NCBI RefSeq assembly: GCF_014207745.1 | Contig: NZ_JACHJB010000001.1 | Coordinates: 1,736,001-1,800,000, forward strand | Length of the DNA: 64,000 bases | From: Nonomuraea muscovyensis | Lineage (GTDB): Bacteria > Actinomycetota > Actinomycetes > Streptosporangiales > Streptosporangiaceae | Direction: 5' to 3' | In this document: piece after piece, positions 17,386 through 25,639 of the stretch | Numbering within the stretch: position 1 is the stretch's first letter | Layout: every line of letters begins with the position of its first letter | The notes under the pieces: generated by a model | The model's input: only the letters and a program-made list of their open reading frames with translations | Database searches by the model: none | What the model was told of the DNA's origin: nothing | Made by a program: the position numbers and the translations under genes

Positions 17386-18057
17386 CTACATCACCGTTTG
17401 GTTGAGCTCGGCGAGCGTGATGAGTCCGTCATCGAGGGCGCGGCCGACGAGCTCGCTCTTGGTACGGGCGGCCCGTCCCACGTTGGCGTACTTCACCCGC
17501 ACCCGCGCGATATAGGTGTCAACGGTCTTGACAGTGATGTTGAGCTTCGCGGCGACGAGTTCCTTGGACGAGGACACGAACCACGCCCGCAGCACCTCGG
17601 TCTCGCGCTGGGACAGGCGCGGCCGGCCGGGGTCGTCGTCGGCGACGAGCGCCCCGGACAGCGACGGAGGGGTGTAGGGCTCGCCCCGCGCGGCCGCCCG
17701 GATGGCGGGTACCAGGTGCTCGGGTCCCTCACGCTTGGTCAGGTAGGCGAGCGCGCCAAGATCCACGCATTTGATCGCGGTCGCATCGTCGGTGTGCTGG
17801 GAATACACGATCACGCGCCTGCCGCTGTCGACCAGCCTGCGAAGCTCGCCGAAGTCCGGTCTGCGCGGCACCAGCTCCAAATCGAAGATCACCACGTCGG
17901 CGGCGGCGCCGGGTCCGGTCCAGACATCAGCGAGCCGGTCCCCCGCATCGATGAGATCGATCGGCGGCACGGCTTCGGAGCACCAGAAGCGCACGCCTGC
18001 GGTGATGGCCGCGTGATCGTCCACGATCACCGCGGTGATCAGCTCGTCCGCTGCCAT
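17386..18057 (-). CDS. NarL/FixJ-type response regulator
   Basis: 223 residues. The receiver domain carries the acidic pair Asp13/Asp14 (VIVDDH) and the phosphoacceptor Asp59 in VVIFDLELVPR. The LuxR-type helix-turn-helix is at about 148-205 (RLSQRETEVLRAWFVSSSKELVAAKL, TVKTVDTYIARVRVKY). It overlaps the kinase-like gene by 19 bp and ends a three-gene operon with the histidine kinase. The ABC exporter next door is its most likely target. Confidence 0.92.
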   Translation of the reverse strand: MAADELITAVIVDDHAAITAGVRFWCSEAVPPIDLIDAGDRLADVWTGPGAAADVVIFDLELVPRRPDFGELRRLVDSGRRVIVYSQHTDDATAIKCVDLGALAYLTKREGPEHLVPAIRAAARGEPYTPPSLSGALVADDDPGRPRLSQRETEVLRAWFVSSSKELVAAKLNITVKTVDTYIARVRVKYANVGRAARTKSELVGRALDDGLITLAELNQTVM

Positions 18058-19148
18058 CGGGCCTCCACCCAGACTGTGTGGTCGTTGTTCAACGCCTCGA
18101 CCCGTACGCCGGGTGTGGCCGGGCTCGGCATGTTCATCTCACCGCAGTCCGCGACCACGCTGACCGACACCAGGTCCGCACTACCCATGACGGTGACCCG
18201 TGCTCGGGAGGCGGCGGTGGCGAGGACGATGAGCACCGCCTCGGTGAGATCGCGCCGAACGGCCACGGGAGGCGTGGGCCACTGGCCTCGTGCGTCCAGC
18301 TCCACCACGACGCCCTTGCGGTCCGCCACGTCGATGCAGTGGCGAAGCTCGTGCAACAGGGGGTTCGCAACAGTGTCGGCCTCGGCGAACAGCCTCCGCA
18401 TACGGGCCGCCTCGATGGCGCACCGCCGCTGGACCATCGGGTCCTCGGGGCGCAGCGAGCCGTCCGCGAGCCCCTCCAGCAGCGGGATCGTGGTCGCCGA
18501 CAGCTCGGCCAACCGCTGCTGCCTGCGACCGTGGGACTCCGCTGCGACGGTCTCAGCGACACGCACCTGCTCGATCTCCCTGCGGGAGTCCGCCGCCGCC
18601 GCGCTGAGACCGCGCAGGACGGTCGCCACCACGGCCAAGCACAGGGGGAAGCCGAACACGGTCACCGAGCCGGTGGCGAACCGAGCCATATCCGCCCGGC
18701 TGGGGTCATCGAGCAGGAGCAGGTGGAGCAGGGCGGTGAGCTCGTGGGCCAGCAGGAACGACGCGGAGGTCCGCAGTGGGCGATCGAGCAGTACGACGAT
18801 GCCCACCCAGTTGGCGGCGCCGAAGATCCAGTCGACGCCGGTCGAGGTGCGCCCTTCCGGCAGGGTCACGTACGACAGTGCGGACGCGCAGAGCACGATG
18901 GCGATGGCGGGCCCGCGCAACCGGCTCCACGAACGCCCTCGGACGAGCAACGTGGCCTCACCGGCGAGCACGGCTCCCAGCGCCGCGAAGGCGGTCAGCT
19001 GAGTGAGCGGTGACGGGTAGGTGTCCATGTAGCGCAGTAGGTTGGGCAGTCCGACCCCGAGCACGATTGCCATGGCGACGAGCAGCGTCGCGATCCGCAG
19101 GCCGTGCCTCAACTGCGCGCGCGTCACCTCTTCGACGGGGTCACTCAT
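18039..19148 (-). CDS. membrane protein resembling a degenerate histidine kinase
   Basis: 369 residues from the ATG at 19148, which overlaps the upstream kinase stop by 8 bp. About five hydrophobic segments occupy residues 15-185. They are followed by a coiled helix (VAETVAAESHGRRQQRLAELS) and a C-terminal fold like a HATPase domain. The usual phospho-accepting His is not visible. The N-box equivalent (LTEAVLIVLATAASRARV) lacks its Asn, and the G1 box is altered to ADCGEMN. It is therefore probably a pseudokinase partner that tunes the neighbouring kinase/regulator pair. Confidence 0.65.
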   Translation of the reverse strand: MSDPVEEVTRAQLRHGLRIATLLVAMAIVLGVGLPNLLRYMDTYPSPLTQLTAFAALGAVLAGEATLLVRGRSWSRLRGPAIAIVLCASALSYVTLPEGRTSTGVDWIFGAANWVGIVVLLDRPLRTSASFLLAHELTALLHLLLLDDPSRADMARFATGSVTVFGFPLCLAVVATVLRGLSAAAADSRREIEQVRVAETVAAESHGRRQQRLAELSATTIPLLEGLADGSLRPEDPMVQRRCAIEAARMRRLFAEADTVANPLLHELRHCIDVADRKGVVVELDARGQWPTPPVAVRRDLTEAVLIVLATAASRARVTVMGSADLVSVSVVADCGEMNMPSPATPGVRVEALNNDHTVWVEARWQRTS

Positions 19149-20268
19149 GGCCGGCATGCCACTCCAGGCGTACGAGGGTGCCCTCGCCCTCGGCAGAGGT
19201 GATCGTGGCCGTGCCACCGACGCGGCTCATCCTGCCGCGCACGGACTCGCGTATGCCGCGCCGGGTGGCCGGCACGTCCGCCGGCGAGAATCCCTTCCCC
19301 CGATCAGCGATGTCGAGCCGCAGCGTCCTCTCGCTCCCGTGCAGCCGGATGGTCGCGCACGTCGTGCCCGCGTGGCGACGTACGTTGGTGAGGGTTTCCC
19401 GTGTCGCGTCGGCGATCGCCCTGGCGACGTCGAACGGAAGCCGCAGCTGCGCGGGGGCGTCGAACTCCACGGTCAGATGCGTGGCGTCGAGGTCGGCGCG
19501 CAGCAGGTCGACGAGGTCCGCGTACGGCGGTGCCTGCCTGCTGTCGGAGCGCAGCCAGTCCAGATCGCGGCGCGCCTGCGGTGCCAGCCAGTCCGCGTCC
19601 GAACGCACCTGCCCGATGCCGACCATCAGCAGGGTCGTCGCCGCCGTGTCGTGTAACGCGTTGGCGAGCTCGCGTTCCTCCGCACGGGCCGCCGCGGCCA
19701 CCAGCGACTCGCCGCGCGCTCGCACGGCCTCGGCCGCCATTCGGTCGGCCCGTTCCGCGGCGCGCTTGACCAGCACCCAAGCCGCTCTGGACAGCGCGGC
19801 CGCCGGGATCGCCCACGCTGTCCCTCTGATCAGGGCCTCGTCGATGTCCGCCGCTCCCGCCGCGAAGAGGAGAACCACCGCCCCGCCCCCGGCCGCCAGC
19901 CCCGCCACCGCGCCCGGCAGTGGCGGAGTGTGCCACTGGCACGTCACACAGGCGAACGTGACCAGAAGCCGCAGCCACCCGGTGTTCCTGTCCTCGACGG
20001 CGCCGGTCCAGAAGACGCTCGCGAACAGTCCGAGCAGGACGACCACGTCGAAGGCGACCGGCACGCTCCCCCGGCCCGTGCGCAGCCACCACGCGTATCC
20101 GCAGGTCCAGGCGGCTGCGGCACCGACCACGTACGCCGTGGTCGTCAGGTGCTCGGGAGAGGCCCGGGACAGGGCGATCACGCAGATCGGAACGAGCGTC
20201 GCCAGGCGCACGGCGGCCGCGTATCGGCGGCCGAAGCGCACCAGCAGCCGCACTGCTTCCTCAGCCAA
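19141..20268 (-). CDS. sensor histidine kinase (HisKA_3)
   Basis: 375 residues. Five to six hydrophobic segments lie within about 20-165. The HisKA_3 dimerisation box contains His206 (ELANALHDTAATTLLMVG), the N-box is ETLTNVRRHAG (291-301) and the G1 box is DRGKGF (322-327). It is a NarL-type membrane sensor and first gene of the operon with the pseudokinase-like protein and the response regulator. It has no obvious extracellular domain, so it probably senses within the membrane, as kinases beside ABC exporters often do. Confidence 0.92.
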   Translation of the reverse strand: MAEEAVRLLVRFGRRYAAAVRLATLVPICVIALSRASPEHLTTTAYVVGAAAAWTCGYAWWLRTGRGSVPVAFDVVVLLGLFASVFWTGAVEDRNTGWLRLLVTFACVTCQWHTPPLPGAVAGLAAGGGAVVLLFAAGAADIDEALIRGTAWAIPAAALSRAAWVLVKRAAERADRMAAEAVRARGESLVAAAARAEERELANALHDTAATTLLMVGIGQVRSDADWLAPQARRDLDWLRSDSRQAPPYADLVDLLRADLDATHLTVEFDAPAQLRLPFDVARAIADATRETLTNVRRHAGTTCATIRLHGSERTLRLDIADRGKGFSPADVPATRRGIRESVRGRMSRVGGTATITSAEGEGTLVRLEWHAGHE

Positions 20269-20447
20269 CCATCACCTCTCGGCACACCCGCTCATGATCT
20301 CGCCGTGACGCAGCCTAGCGAGTCGCCCTGTCCATCCGAGGACGACGGTGATCGCCGCGATCGACGCTCGATGTCCGACTGCACGTGCCCGTCGAGGACG
20401 TCGTTCACCATCCGCACCGAGGAAGCCCGCGCGCCATCCGCGTCCTC

Positions 20448-21764
20448 TTACGACGGCGTCAGGGACCCGTACCGCGACCGACGTGTAGCGGTCAGCCCTC
20501 CGGCGAGGCTGCTCACCGCGCAGATCAGCACCAGCCCGACATACTGCGGCAGAGAGTAGGCGAACCACGGCTTACCGGTTACGGCCTCGCCGAGCGCGGT
20601 GAGCGAAGCGGCGGCGATGCCCGTCCCCAGCAGCGTTCCGACACACGTCACGATCATCGTCTCCCAGCACACTGCTCTGGCGAGCTGCCGCGGCGTGGTC
20701 CCGACGGTCCGCAGCAGCCGGATCTCCTCTGCCCGCTCGCCCATCGTCATGGCCGTCGCGTTGAGCACCGAGATCACGGTGTAGACCACCGTCGAGCCCA
20801 CCAACAGCGGGGCCACCCACGCCGACGGCCCGGTACGGATGACGCCCGCCGCCACGTCGGTGGTCGCCACGGAGAACAAGAAGGTGCACGCCAGCGCCAC
20901 GGTCAACATCACCGGAGAGGCCGCCGCCATCGCCCGCCGCGGCTGGGTGACCAAGGAAGACCTGGCCAGCATTCCGGCTCCCGGATCAAGCCACGCCACC
21001 ACGGCCCCGAGCAGCCACCCCATCCCGCGCAACACGACAGGACCCAACGCGGACGCGCCCACGCAGAGCGCCATCGTCGCCCCCAGCGCCGTCGGCGCCG
21101 CAACCGACGCCTTCACCTGCTGCGGCACCAGGAACAACAGCACGCCCCCGCCCGCCAGCGCCGCCACTCCGACGACCGCCCTGGACCAAGGCAGCAGCCG
21201 CCGCTGTGCCGCGCTTTCCCGCAACACCTCCAGCGGTCCCACACCGACCGCCTTGCGCGTCGCGACCCGGGCCGCCAGCAGCGTCGCCGCCACCCCCACC
21301 ACCGAAGCCAGGACGAACGGCCCTGTCGTGGCCTCCACCGGGACACCCTCAGGCGCCAATCCGGTCATCCGCATGGACGCCGCCATCAAAGCTGCGTACG
21401 GCACGGCCAGCAGGCAGCCCACCACGCTCGCCAGCACCGCCACCACCAGCGCCTCCGCCATGATGAGCCGGCTCACCTGCCGCGGTGTCATGCCGACGGA
21501 CCGCAGCAGCCCCCATGTCCTGCGCTGCCGCAACACGTGCAGGCTGAGCGTGCCCGCGACCACGAAGACGGCCACGAACCCTGACACCACGGCCGACAGC
21601 ACCAGCAGCCCCATGACGTCGTTCAACTCATCGCGCGCGCTCGCGGCCACGACCACGAGCCCGCTCCCGCCGACCAGCGTCACAGCGAAGATCACCGCCG
21701 CGAACGAAGCGGCGAAGCCCATCCGATTGAACCGGACGTTGTTCCAGGCCAGCACGAGTGTCAC
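20448..21764 (-). CDS. ABC transporter permease, FtsX/MacB-like
   Basis: 438 residues with two FtsX-type repeats. Each contains the motif LLRSVGMTPRQVSRLIMAEAL or LLRTVGTTPRQLARAVCWETM between membrane spans. About eight spans are predicted. The GTG start at 21764 overlaps the ATPase stop (GTGA). The open frame extends upstream to 22328, but that part only shadows the ATPase gene. Together with the ATPase it forms an exporter or stress-relief pump, probably run by the adjacent two-component system. Confidence 0.88.
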   Translation of the reverse strand: MTLVLAWNNVRFNRMGFAASFAAVIFAVTLVGGSGLVVVAASARDELNDVMGLLVLSAVVSGFVAVFVVAGTLSLHVLRQRRTWGLLRSVGMTPRQVSRLIMAEALVVAVLASVVGCLLAVPYAALMAASMRMTGLAPEGVPVEATTGPFVLASVVGVAATLLAARVATRKAVGVGPLEVLRESAAQRRLLPWSRAVVGVAALAGGGVLLFLVPQQVKASVAAPTALGATMALCVGASALGPVVLRGMGWLLGAVVAWLDPGAGMLARSSLVTQPRRAMAAASPVMLTVALACTFLFSVATTDVAAGVIRTGPSAWVAPLLVGSTVVYTVISVLNATAMTMGERAEEIRLLRTVGTTPRQLARAVCWETMIVTCVGTLLGTGIAAASLTALGEAVTGKPWFAYSLPQYVGLVLICAVSSLAGGLTATRRSRYGSLTPS

Positions 21765-22486
21765 CGGAGGCCGCCCAGCCGCAGGCCGATCTGCTCCGCC
21801 GAGGGCCTGTCCAGGACATCGTCGATCCGCCCATCGGTCAGGACCAGCACGCTGTCCGCGCGGGCCGCCGCCTCCGGATCGTGCGTGACCATCACCACCG
21901 TCTGGCCGAACGCGTCGACCGCCTCCCGCAGCAACGCCAGCACCTCGTGCCCGGTGCGGCGGTCCAGCGCCCCCGTCGGCTCGTCGGCGAACAGTACCTC
22001 CGGCCTGCTCAGCAGGGCGCGGGCGATCGCCACCCGCTGCTGCTGGCCACCGGACAACTGCGCCGGGCGATGCCCTTCCCGCCCAGCCAGGCCGACCCGG
22101 TTCAGCAACTCGTGCACGCGTGCGGGTTCGGGCCGCCGCCTGGCCAGCCTGCTGGGCAGGATCACGTTCTGCCACGCGGTCAGCGACGGCACCAGGTTGA
22201 ACGCCTGGAAGACGATGCCGATCCGATCGCGGCGCAGCACCGCCAACTCCTTCTCGCCCAGGCGGGTGATGTCCTGTCCGGCGACGAGAACCGCGCCCGA
22301 ATCCGGCCGGTCCAGCCCCGACGCGCACTGCAGCAGTGTGCTCTTGCCCGACCCCGAGGGACCCATCACGGCGGTGAAACTGCCGCGGGTGAAGCCGACG
22401 CTGACCTGCCGGAGCGCCGCCACCTCGGTAGCACCATTCCCGTACGTCCTGGTCACTCCCTCAAGGAGAACCGCGTGATCAACCAT
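21761..22486 (-). CDS. ABC transporter ATPase, LolD/MacB-like
   Basis: About 241 residues from the ATG at 22486 (MVDHAVLLEGVTRTYGNG). Walker A is GPSGSGKST, the Q-loop FQAFNLVPSLT, the signature LSGGQQQRVAIARAL, Walker B VLFADEPTGALD and the switch VTHD. It is translationally coupled to the FtsX-type permease. The short distance between this operon and the kinase operon suggests a regulated detoxification pump for peptides or antibiotics, which is inference. Confidence 0.93.
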   Translation of the reverse strand: MVDHAVLLEGVTRTYGNGATEVAALRQVSVGFTRGSFTAVMGPSGSGKSTLLQCASGLDRPDSGAVLVAGQDITRLGEKELAVLRRDRIGIVFQAFNLVPSLTAWQNVILPSRLARRRPEPARVHELLNRVGLAGREGHRPAQLSGGQQQRVAIARALLSRPEVLFADEPTGALDRRTGHEVLALLREAVDAFGQTVVMVTHDPEAAARADSVLVLTDGRIDDVLDRPSAEQIGLRLGGLR

Positions 22487-22569
22487 GATCGGCAGCCTTC
22501 CGGAGAATGTGCGCCAACGCCCATCGGGCATCTCCCTGACCGACCCCTTGGACCCGCCGCTCGCCCCCT

Positions 22570-22655
22570 GACCCTCGACCCTGAGAACGCGATGCCGACA
22601 GCAGATTCGGTGATCGCCAGCTTCAGTCGGGCCGTCTCAAGAACAGCCCTCGGTC
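22570..22655 (+). repeat. IS end remnant, shared with 46135-46220
   Basis: This segment aligns with one at about 46135-46220: both run through GATTC...GATGATCG- or GGTGATCG-like bases to CAGTC, then CCGTNTCAAGAACAGCCC. The copy at 46 kb follows a DDE-transposase remnant, so both are probably right ends of the same IS family. No transposase is left at this copy. Confidence 0.45.
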
Positions 22656-22692
22656 GTGCCGTCGGCGACGCCGCGCCTGCATTCGCGCAGGC

Positions 22693-22803
22693 GCGGTAGC
22701 CGTTGCGGGGGTTGGTCCGCTCGCTGCTGCGCCGGCCGTAGTCGGCCCCGCACAGGGTGTCGGCCTCGGCCGACATCAACGCCTCAGCCATGGTCTTCAC
22801 CAT
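22693..22803 (-). pseudogene. IS256-family transposase N-terminal fragment
   Basis: 37 codons reading MAEALMSAEADTLCGADYG then RTNPRNGYR match the conserved N-terminal stretch of IS256/Mutator transposases. After NGYR the homology stops and the frame runs into the IS end remnant at 22570-22655. The catalytic domain is absent. Confidence 0.7.
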
Positions 22804-22850
22804 GAACCGTTGCTTGCCTCGATCTGCCGCGCCAGCCCTCCACCGCGAGG

Positions 22851-23120
22851 CGCCAGGACGGGGCCAAGAAGGCAGCAGGCGAGCGATGGCAGGACAACGA
22901 CCTGGCCTTCGCGTCCAAGGTCGGCACCGAACTCGACTTCCACAACGTCCGCGGCGCGTTCCGAGCCGTCCTCAAGAAAGCCGGCCTCAACCCTCAGCAA
23001 TGGACACCACGTGAGATGCGCCACAGCTTCGTCTCACTGCTCACCGACTCCGGCATGCCCATCGAGGCATCTCACACCTGATCGGCCACCCCAACACCAC
23101 CGTCTACCGCAAGCTGCTTC
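22851..23120 (+). pseudogene. tyrosine integrase C-terminal remnant
   Basis: The frame encodes the catalytic end of a phage/ICE-type integrase: FHNVRGAFRAVLKKAGL, WTPREMRHSFVSLLTDSGM with the Arg-His pair, then, after a frameshift near 23065, HLIGHPNTTVYRKLL. The N-terminal domains are missing. The product would lack the first catalytic Arg, and the tail is out of frame. Confidence 0.75.
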
Positions 23121-23220
23121 GTCCCGTCCTTCCGAACGGTCCGAAGCCATGGACCGGCTCTCCCCCAGATCAGTAATGTGTCGACGATCATCATGTACCT
23201 CGCCCGGTTGAAGGTGCCCT

Positions 23221-23409
23221 TTGAAGCGCAGCAGTGCATACGGCCTCGTAGTCCTGGGATGGATCATTCTTCTGTCCATCGGACTCGCAGCCTGGTTCGG
23301 GCCTGACAACGCCATCAACATACCCGCCGCGATCACAATCGTCGGCGTAGGACTGGGATGCTTTCTGACGGCCATCATCGTAGCGATCAACGAGCGCTGG
23401 CCCCGCTGA
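23221..23409 (+). CDS. small two-span membrane protein (paralogue at 35084)
   Basis: 62 residues from a TTG codon. Two hydrophobic spans (VVLGWIILLSIGLAAW and ITIVGVGLGCFLTAIIVAI) flank a short loop. A clear paralogue at 35084-35278 shares VGxGLGCxxTAxxxA and the same position between an integrase remnant and the hairpin plus 77-bp element. It is therefore probably a genuine accessory gene of the integrating element. Role unknown. Confidence 0.55.
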   Translation: MKRSSAYGLVVLGWIILLSIGLAAWFGPDNAINIPAAITIVGVGLGCFLTAIIVAINERWPR

Positions 23410-23435
23410 TCGAAACACTTGGCCACTCAGTTGGT

Positions 23436-23493
23436 CACCCAGCAACGCAGGAGGCCGCCTCCCACAACCGGGCGGCGGCCACTGACCTGGGTG
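23436..23493 (+). terminator. large hairpin, first copy
   Basis: Outer arms CACCCAG and CTGGGTG enclose an inner GC stem (GGCCGCC with GGCGGCC). The related copy at 35305-35362 keeps the outer arms but has a different inner stem that still pairs, so structure is conserved rather than sequence. It ends 3 bp before TGTTC of a 77-bp element. It could be a terminator or a recombination or recognition structure. Confidence 0.5.
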
Positions 23494-23496
23494 GGG

Positions 23497-23551
23497 TGTT
23501 CACAAGTCGTCCTGACCTGCGGCAAGGGTGACGCGGCGGAGATCGTTCCCG
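23497..23551 (+). repeat. degenerate copy of the 77-bp element
   Basis: TGTTC at 23497 and a first direct-repeat unit GATCGTTCCCG at 23541 keep the 44-bp spacing of the full copies, and TGACCT is conserved between them. The second unit is lost. The ogt remnant begins at the same place, so this copy may have been overwritten. Confidence 0.5.
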
Positions 23552-23705
23552 CGCACACAGCCCTCCGGCGTACCCGGTCAGGCTGCCGTCCGCGCCCACC
23601 ACGCGATGGCATGGTGCCACCACGGAGACGGGTTGCTGCCGCACGCTACGCGACCGTCTGGGCGAGCGACACGTCGCCCAGGTGCCGCGCGAGGTCCCCG
23701 TACGT
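23540..23705 (-). pseudogene. methylated-DNA-protein cysteine methyltransferase (ogt) remnant
   Basis: Minus-strand fragments [19 protein letters not shown] and, in another frame, [20 protein letters not shown] contain the PCHRV active-site motif (23600-23614) of O6-alkylguanine-DNA alkyltransferases. A stop and frameshift separate the two parts and the N-terminus is missing, so it is not functional. Confidence 0.75.
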
Positions 23706-23718
23706 AGCTGGTCTGGAG

Positions 23719-23795
23719 TGTTCTCGAGTACGGCTGAGCTGTGTATCCAGAGGGGCAAAGAAGATCGCTTCCCGGCTGGTTCGAGATCGTTTCCC
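23719..23795 (+). repeat. 77-bp element, copy A
   Basis: TGTTCTCGAGT starts at 23719. The two 11-bp direct repeats GATCGCTTCCC (23763) and GATCGTTTCCC (23785) are 22 bp apart. TCTGGA/TCCAGA (23712 and 23746) can pair. It lies 36 bp from the stop of a truncated minus-strand sigma-factor gene. Confidence 0.85.
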
Positions 23796-23831
23796 AATCT
23801 CTCGGACTTCAGGCGAGGTCGAGAATCGGGA

Positions 23832-23999
23832 TCAGTCGCTTTCGGCGGCCTGAGGGCCGAGGCGGTGTGAGACGTAGCGGTGGATCTGGTCGATATAGCG
23901 GTCGAACACGCCGGCGAACTGCTCCGGGACGTCATGAGACCGGCGGATGAGCTCGGCATCGTCCGCCTCGACCATCTCCTCGGCCTGCGTACTTGTCAT
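23832..23999 (-). pseudogene. ECF sigma factor N-terminal fragment
   Basis: 55 codons reading [20 protein letters not shown] then [21 protein letters not shown] correspond to regions 1 and 2.1 of an ECF sigma-70 factor. The protein stops just where region 2.2 should begin. Copy A of the 77-bp element lies 36 bp beyond, so the element or its insertion seems to have removed the rest of the gene. The start at 23999 looks intact. Confidence 0.75.
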
Positions 24000-24180
24000 G
24001 CCTGCTGTTTCCCGATGGGCCGTATCGAGTTCACGCTCGACGAAAGACAGGCAACCATGCGATGCAAGGGAGCATATGGCGCTACCCGCGAGCCGGACCC
24101 AAGACCGCGCCGTGGCCGTCGGCGCTGGTCGAGGGGGCCCGGGGTTCTTGAGTGCTCCGGGCCGCGCAGTCTTCCGAACT

Positions 24181-24275
24181 GAATGCCCGTGGTGATCAGC
24201 CTCACCACGGGCATTCGCACCGAGGAAGCCCCCGAGCTGCGCTGGGATCACACCACCGCCTGGACACCGAACCTC
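24181..24275 (+). pseudogene. tyrosine integrase catalytic fragment
   Basis: The frame encodes MPVVISLTTGIRTEEAPELRW, equivalent to the first catalytic-Arg block (TGxRxxEAxxLxW) of tyrosine recombinases. Homology stops abruptly and a different domain follows in another frame. Confidence 0.6.
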
Positions 24276-24284
24276 AGAACATCG

Positions 24285-24532
24285 CCGTGAGCGGGACGAT
24301 CAGGGTCGCATTCCTCGTGCCGGTGACCGGCGTCGGCATCACCCTCCATGGCCCGGGCGGCGCGGACGTCCCTCTCTCGGCCGCCCCTGTTGAAGAGGGC
24401 GAGGGATACGTGGCCGCCCCGCTGAAGCCGCTCACCCCGGCGACGACCTACCACCTCACGGTCAGGGGCGCGACGGACCGGAACGGCAATGTCATGAACG
24501 ACCCCACCACCGAGCTCAGGACCGCCCCGTGA
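24285..24532 (+). pseudogene. bacterial Ig-like (Big_5/SbsA-like) domain fragment
   Basis: About 80 residues, GTIRVAFLVPVTGVGITL ... YVAAPLKPLTPATTYHLTV then GATDRNGNVM, fit a Big_5 Ig-like domain from a cell-surface protein. There is no start codon or signal peptide, so it is the detached tail of a larger gene. Its stop overlaps the GTG of the next gene (GTGA). Confidence 0.55.
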
Positions 24533-25110
24533 ACTGGTCCTCGGTCGTCGATCACTACATGGGCATCGGGGACGACATCCTGCTGCTCGACTTCTTCTGC
24601 TACACCGTCACACTTCCCGAACGCGGCGTGCTGACCGTCGAGGACGCGGTCCGGCGTCTTGGTCGCGGCCCCGCCGGACTGCACGCCCCGCCCTACCCGT
24701 ACCTGGTGGACCAGGACCACGACCTGACCCTCGTCCAGATGGGGGCTGGTGTAGCCACCATCGATCACGGCTGCCTCGGCGTGGGCCCGGCGGTCTCAGG
24801 CCGACTGGCCGGACCGGGGCTGCGGCACTGGTACGCGGCCTGGGACATCGACGGCAACACCTTTCTGGCCAGCCGACAACCGCAGGGCGGCGGCTATTGG
24901 TCTCATCCGGCCGGCGACGACGACGGCGATCACGGAACGCTCACGCCGTACAGTGCCAGTGTTCGCCTGACCTACCTTCACCACCCGGCCAAGTCTCCGG
25001 CACTTCGGAATGGCTGGCTTCGATCTCCTGGCGCTTCTCTGGGGCAGCGACGAAGCTTCCCGTCCCAGGCTCAGTACGAATGGGACCGTCCGTCCGCAGA
25101 GCCCGCATGA
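24529..25110 (+). CDS. DUF6461-like protein
   Basis: 193 residues beginning with a GTG that overlaps the previous stop. The order WSSVVDHYMGIGDDILLLDFF, TVEDAVRRLG, DHDLTLVQMGAGVATIDHG, LRHWYAAWDIDGNTFLASR resembles DUF6461 proteins, which are common in actinomycetes and of unknown role. The last 30-40 residues run antisense to a GntR fragment and may not belong to the original protein, so the gene could be 3'-truncated. Confidence 0.5.
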   Translation: MNWSSVVDHYMGIGDDILLLDFFCYTVTLPERGVLTVEDAVRRLGRGPAGLHAPPYPYLVDQDHDLTLVQMGAGVATIDHGCLGVGPAVSGRLAGPGLRHWYAAWDIDGNTFLASRQPQGGGYWSHPAGDDDGDHGTLTPYSASVRLTYLHHPAKSPALRNGWLRSPGASLGQRRSFPSQAQYEWDRPSAEPA

Positions 25111-25135
25111 CCTTCTGGCCGGTGGCGTCGGCGAT
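25013..25135 (-). pseudogene. small GntR regulator fragment
   Basis: The minus strand reads IADATGQKVMRALRTDGPI then RTEPGTGSFVAAPEKRQE, nearly the same as the second half of the small GntR protein at 30428-30682. The first half has been replaced at position 25135, exactly where an integrase remnant begins on the other strand, which marks a recombination joint. Confidence 0.65.
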
Positions 25136-25420
25136 GCGGCTGAATGCGCGGGCCTGCGCTGGGATGCCGTCGACCTGCTCACCGCGTGCCGGGAGGCCTT
25201 CCCGGCCAAAGAAGAGGCGGTCACCTACGTCGCCCAGCACGCAGGCGAAGGGCTACGGTTCCACGACTTGAGGCATCGCTAAGCCACCTGGCTCGTCTCC
25301 GAAGGCGTCCCGGTCAACGACGTCGCCGGTTTGATCGGCCACGAACACATCTCCACAACGCTCAACCGCTACCGCCCGCATCCCGAGACCACAGCAACAG
25401 AGCTCGTGCCGTGTCCGCTG
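25136..25420 (+). pseudogene. tyrosine integrase C-terminal remnant with stop codon
   Basis: CAGLRWDAVDLLTACREAF, GEGLRFHDLRHR, a TAA, then ATWLVSEGVPVNDVAGLIGHEHISTTLNRYRP give the HxxR and late His/Tyr blocks of a tyrosine recombinase. The in-frame stop at 25280 and the lost N-terminus inactivate it. Copy B of the 77-bp element follows about 95 bp later. Confidence 0.8.
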
Positions 25421-25515
25421 ACTCCAGCCCCAGACCCCTCAGTGGAGACGCCACCCTCTGGTCTCGATAACCGACAACTCCTGCCCATGCCGACCGGCCT
25501 TCTGATCTTGTGGAG

Positions 25516-25591
25516 TGTTCACGAGAGCCGATCACCTCGCGGAACAGGCGAGTCTGAAGATCGCTTCCCACGTGAACGTTGATCGTTTCCC
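25516..25591 (+). repeat. 77-bp element, copy B
   Basis: TGTTCACGAG starts at 25516; GATCGCTTCCC at 25559 and GATCGTTTCCC at 25581. An internal CTCGC/GCGAG pair lies at 25536 and 25548. The stop of the minus-strand MerR gene is 48 bp further on. Confidence 0.85.
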
Positions 25592-25639
25592 AGCGCCGTG
25601 TGCGACATCACCGCCAACGCCGGCGCCACAGTGGGTGCG

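Noticed and set aside
20272..20568. 98-codon minus-strand frame before the kinase region as a gene
   Set aside because: Composition is random, it overlaps the end of the FtsX-type permease gene, and no ribosome site or family feature is visible.
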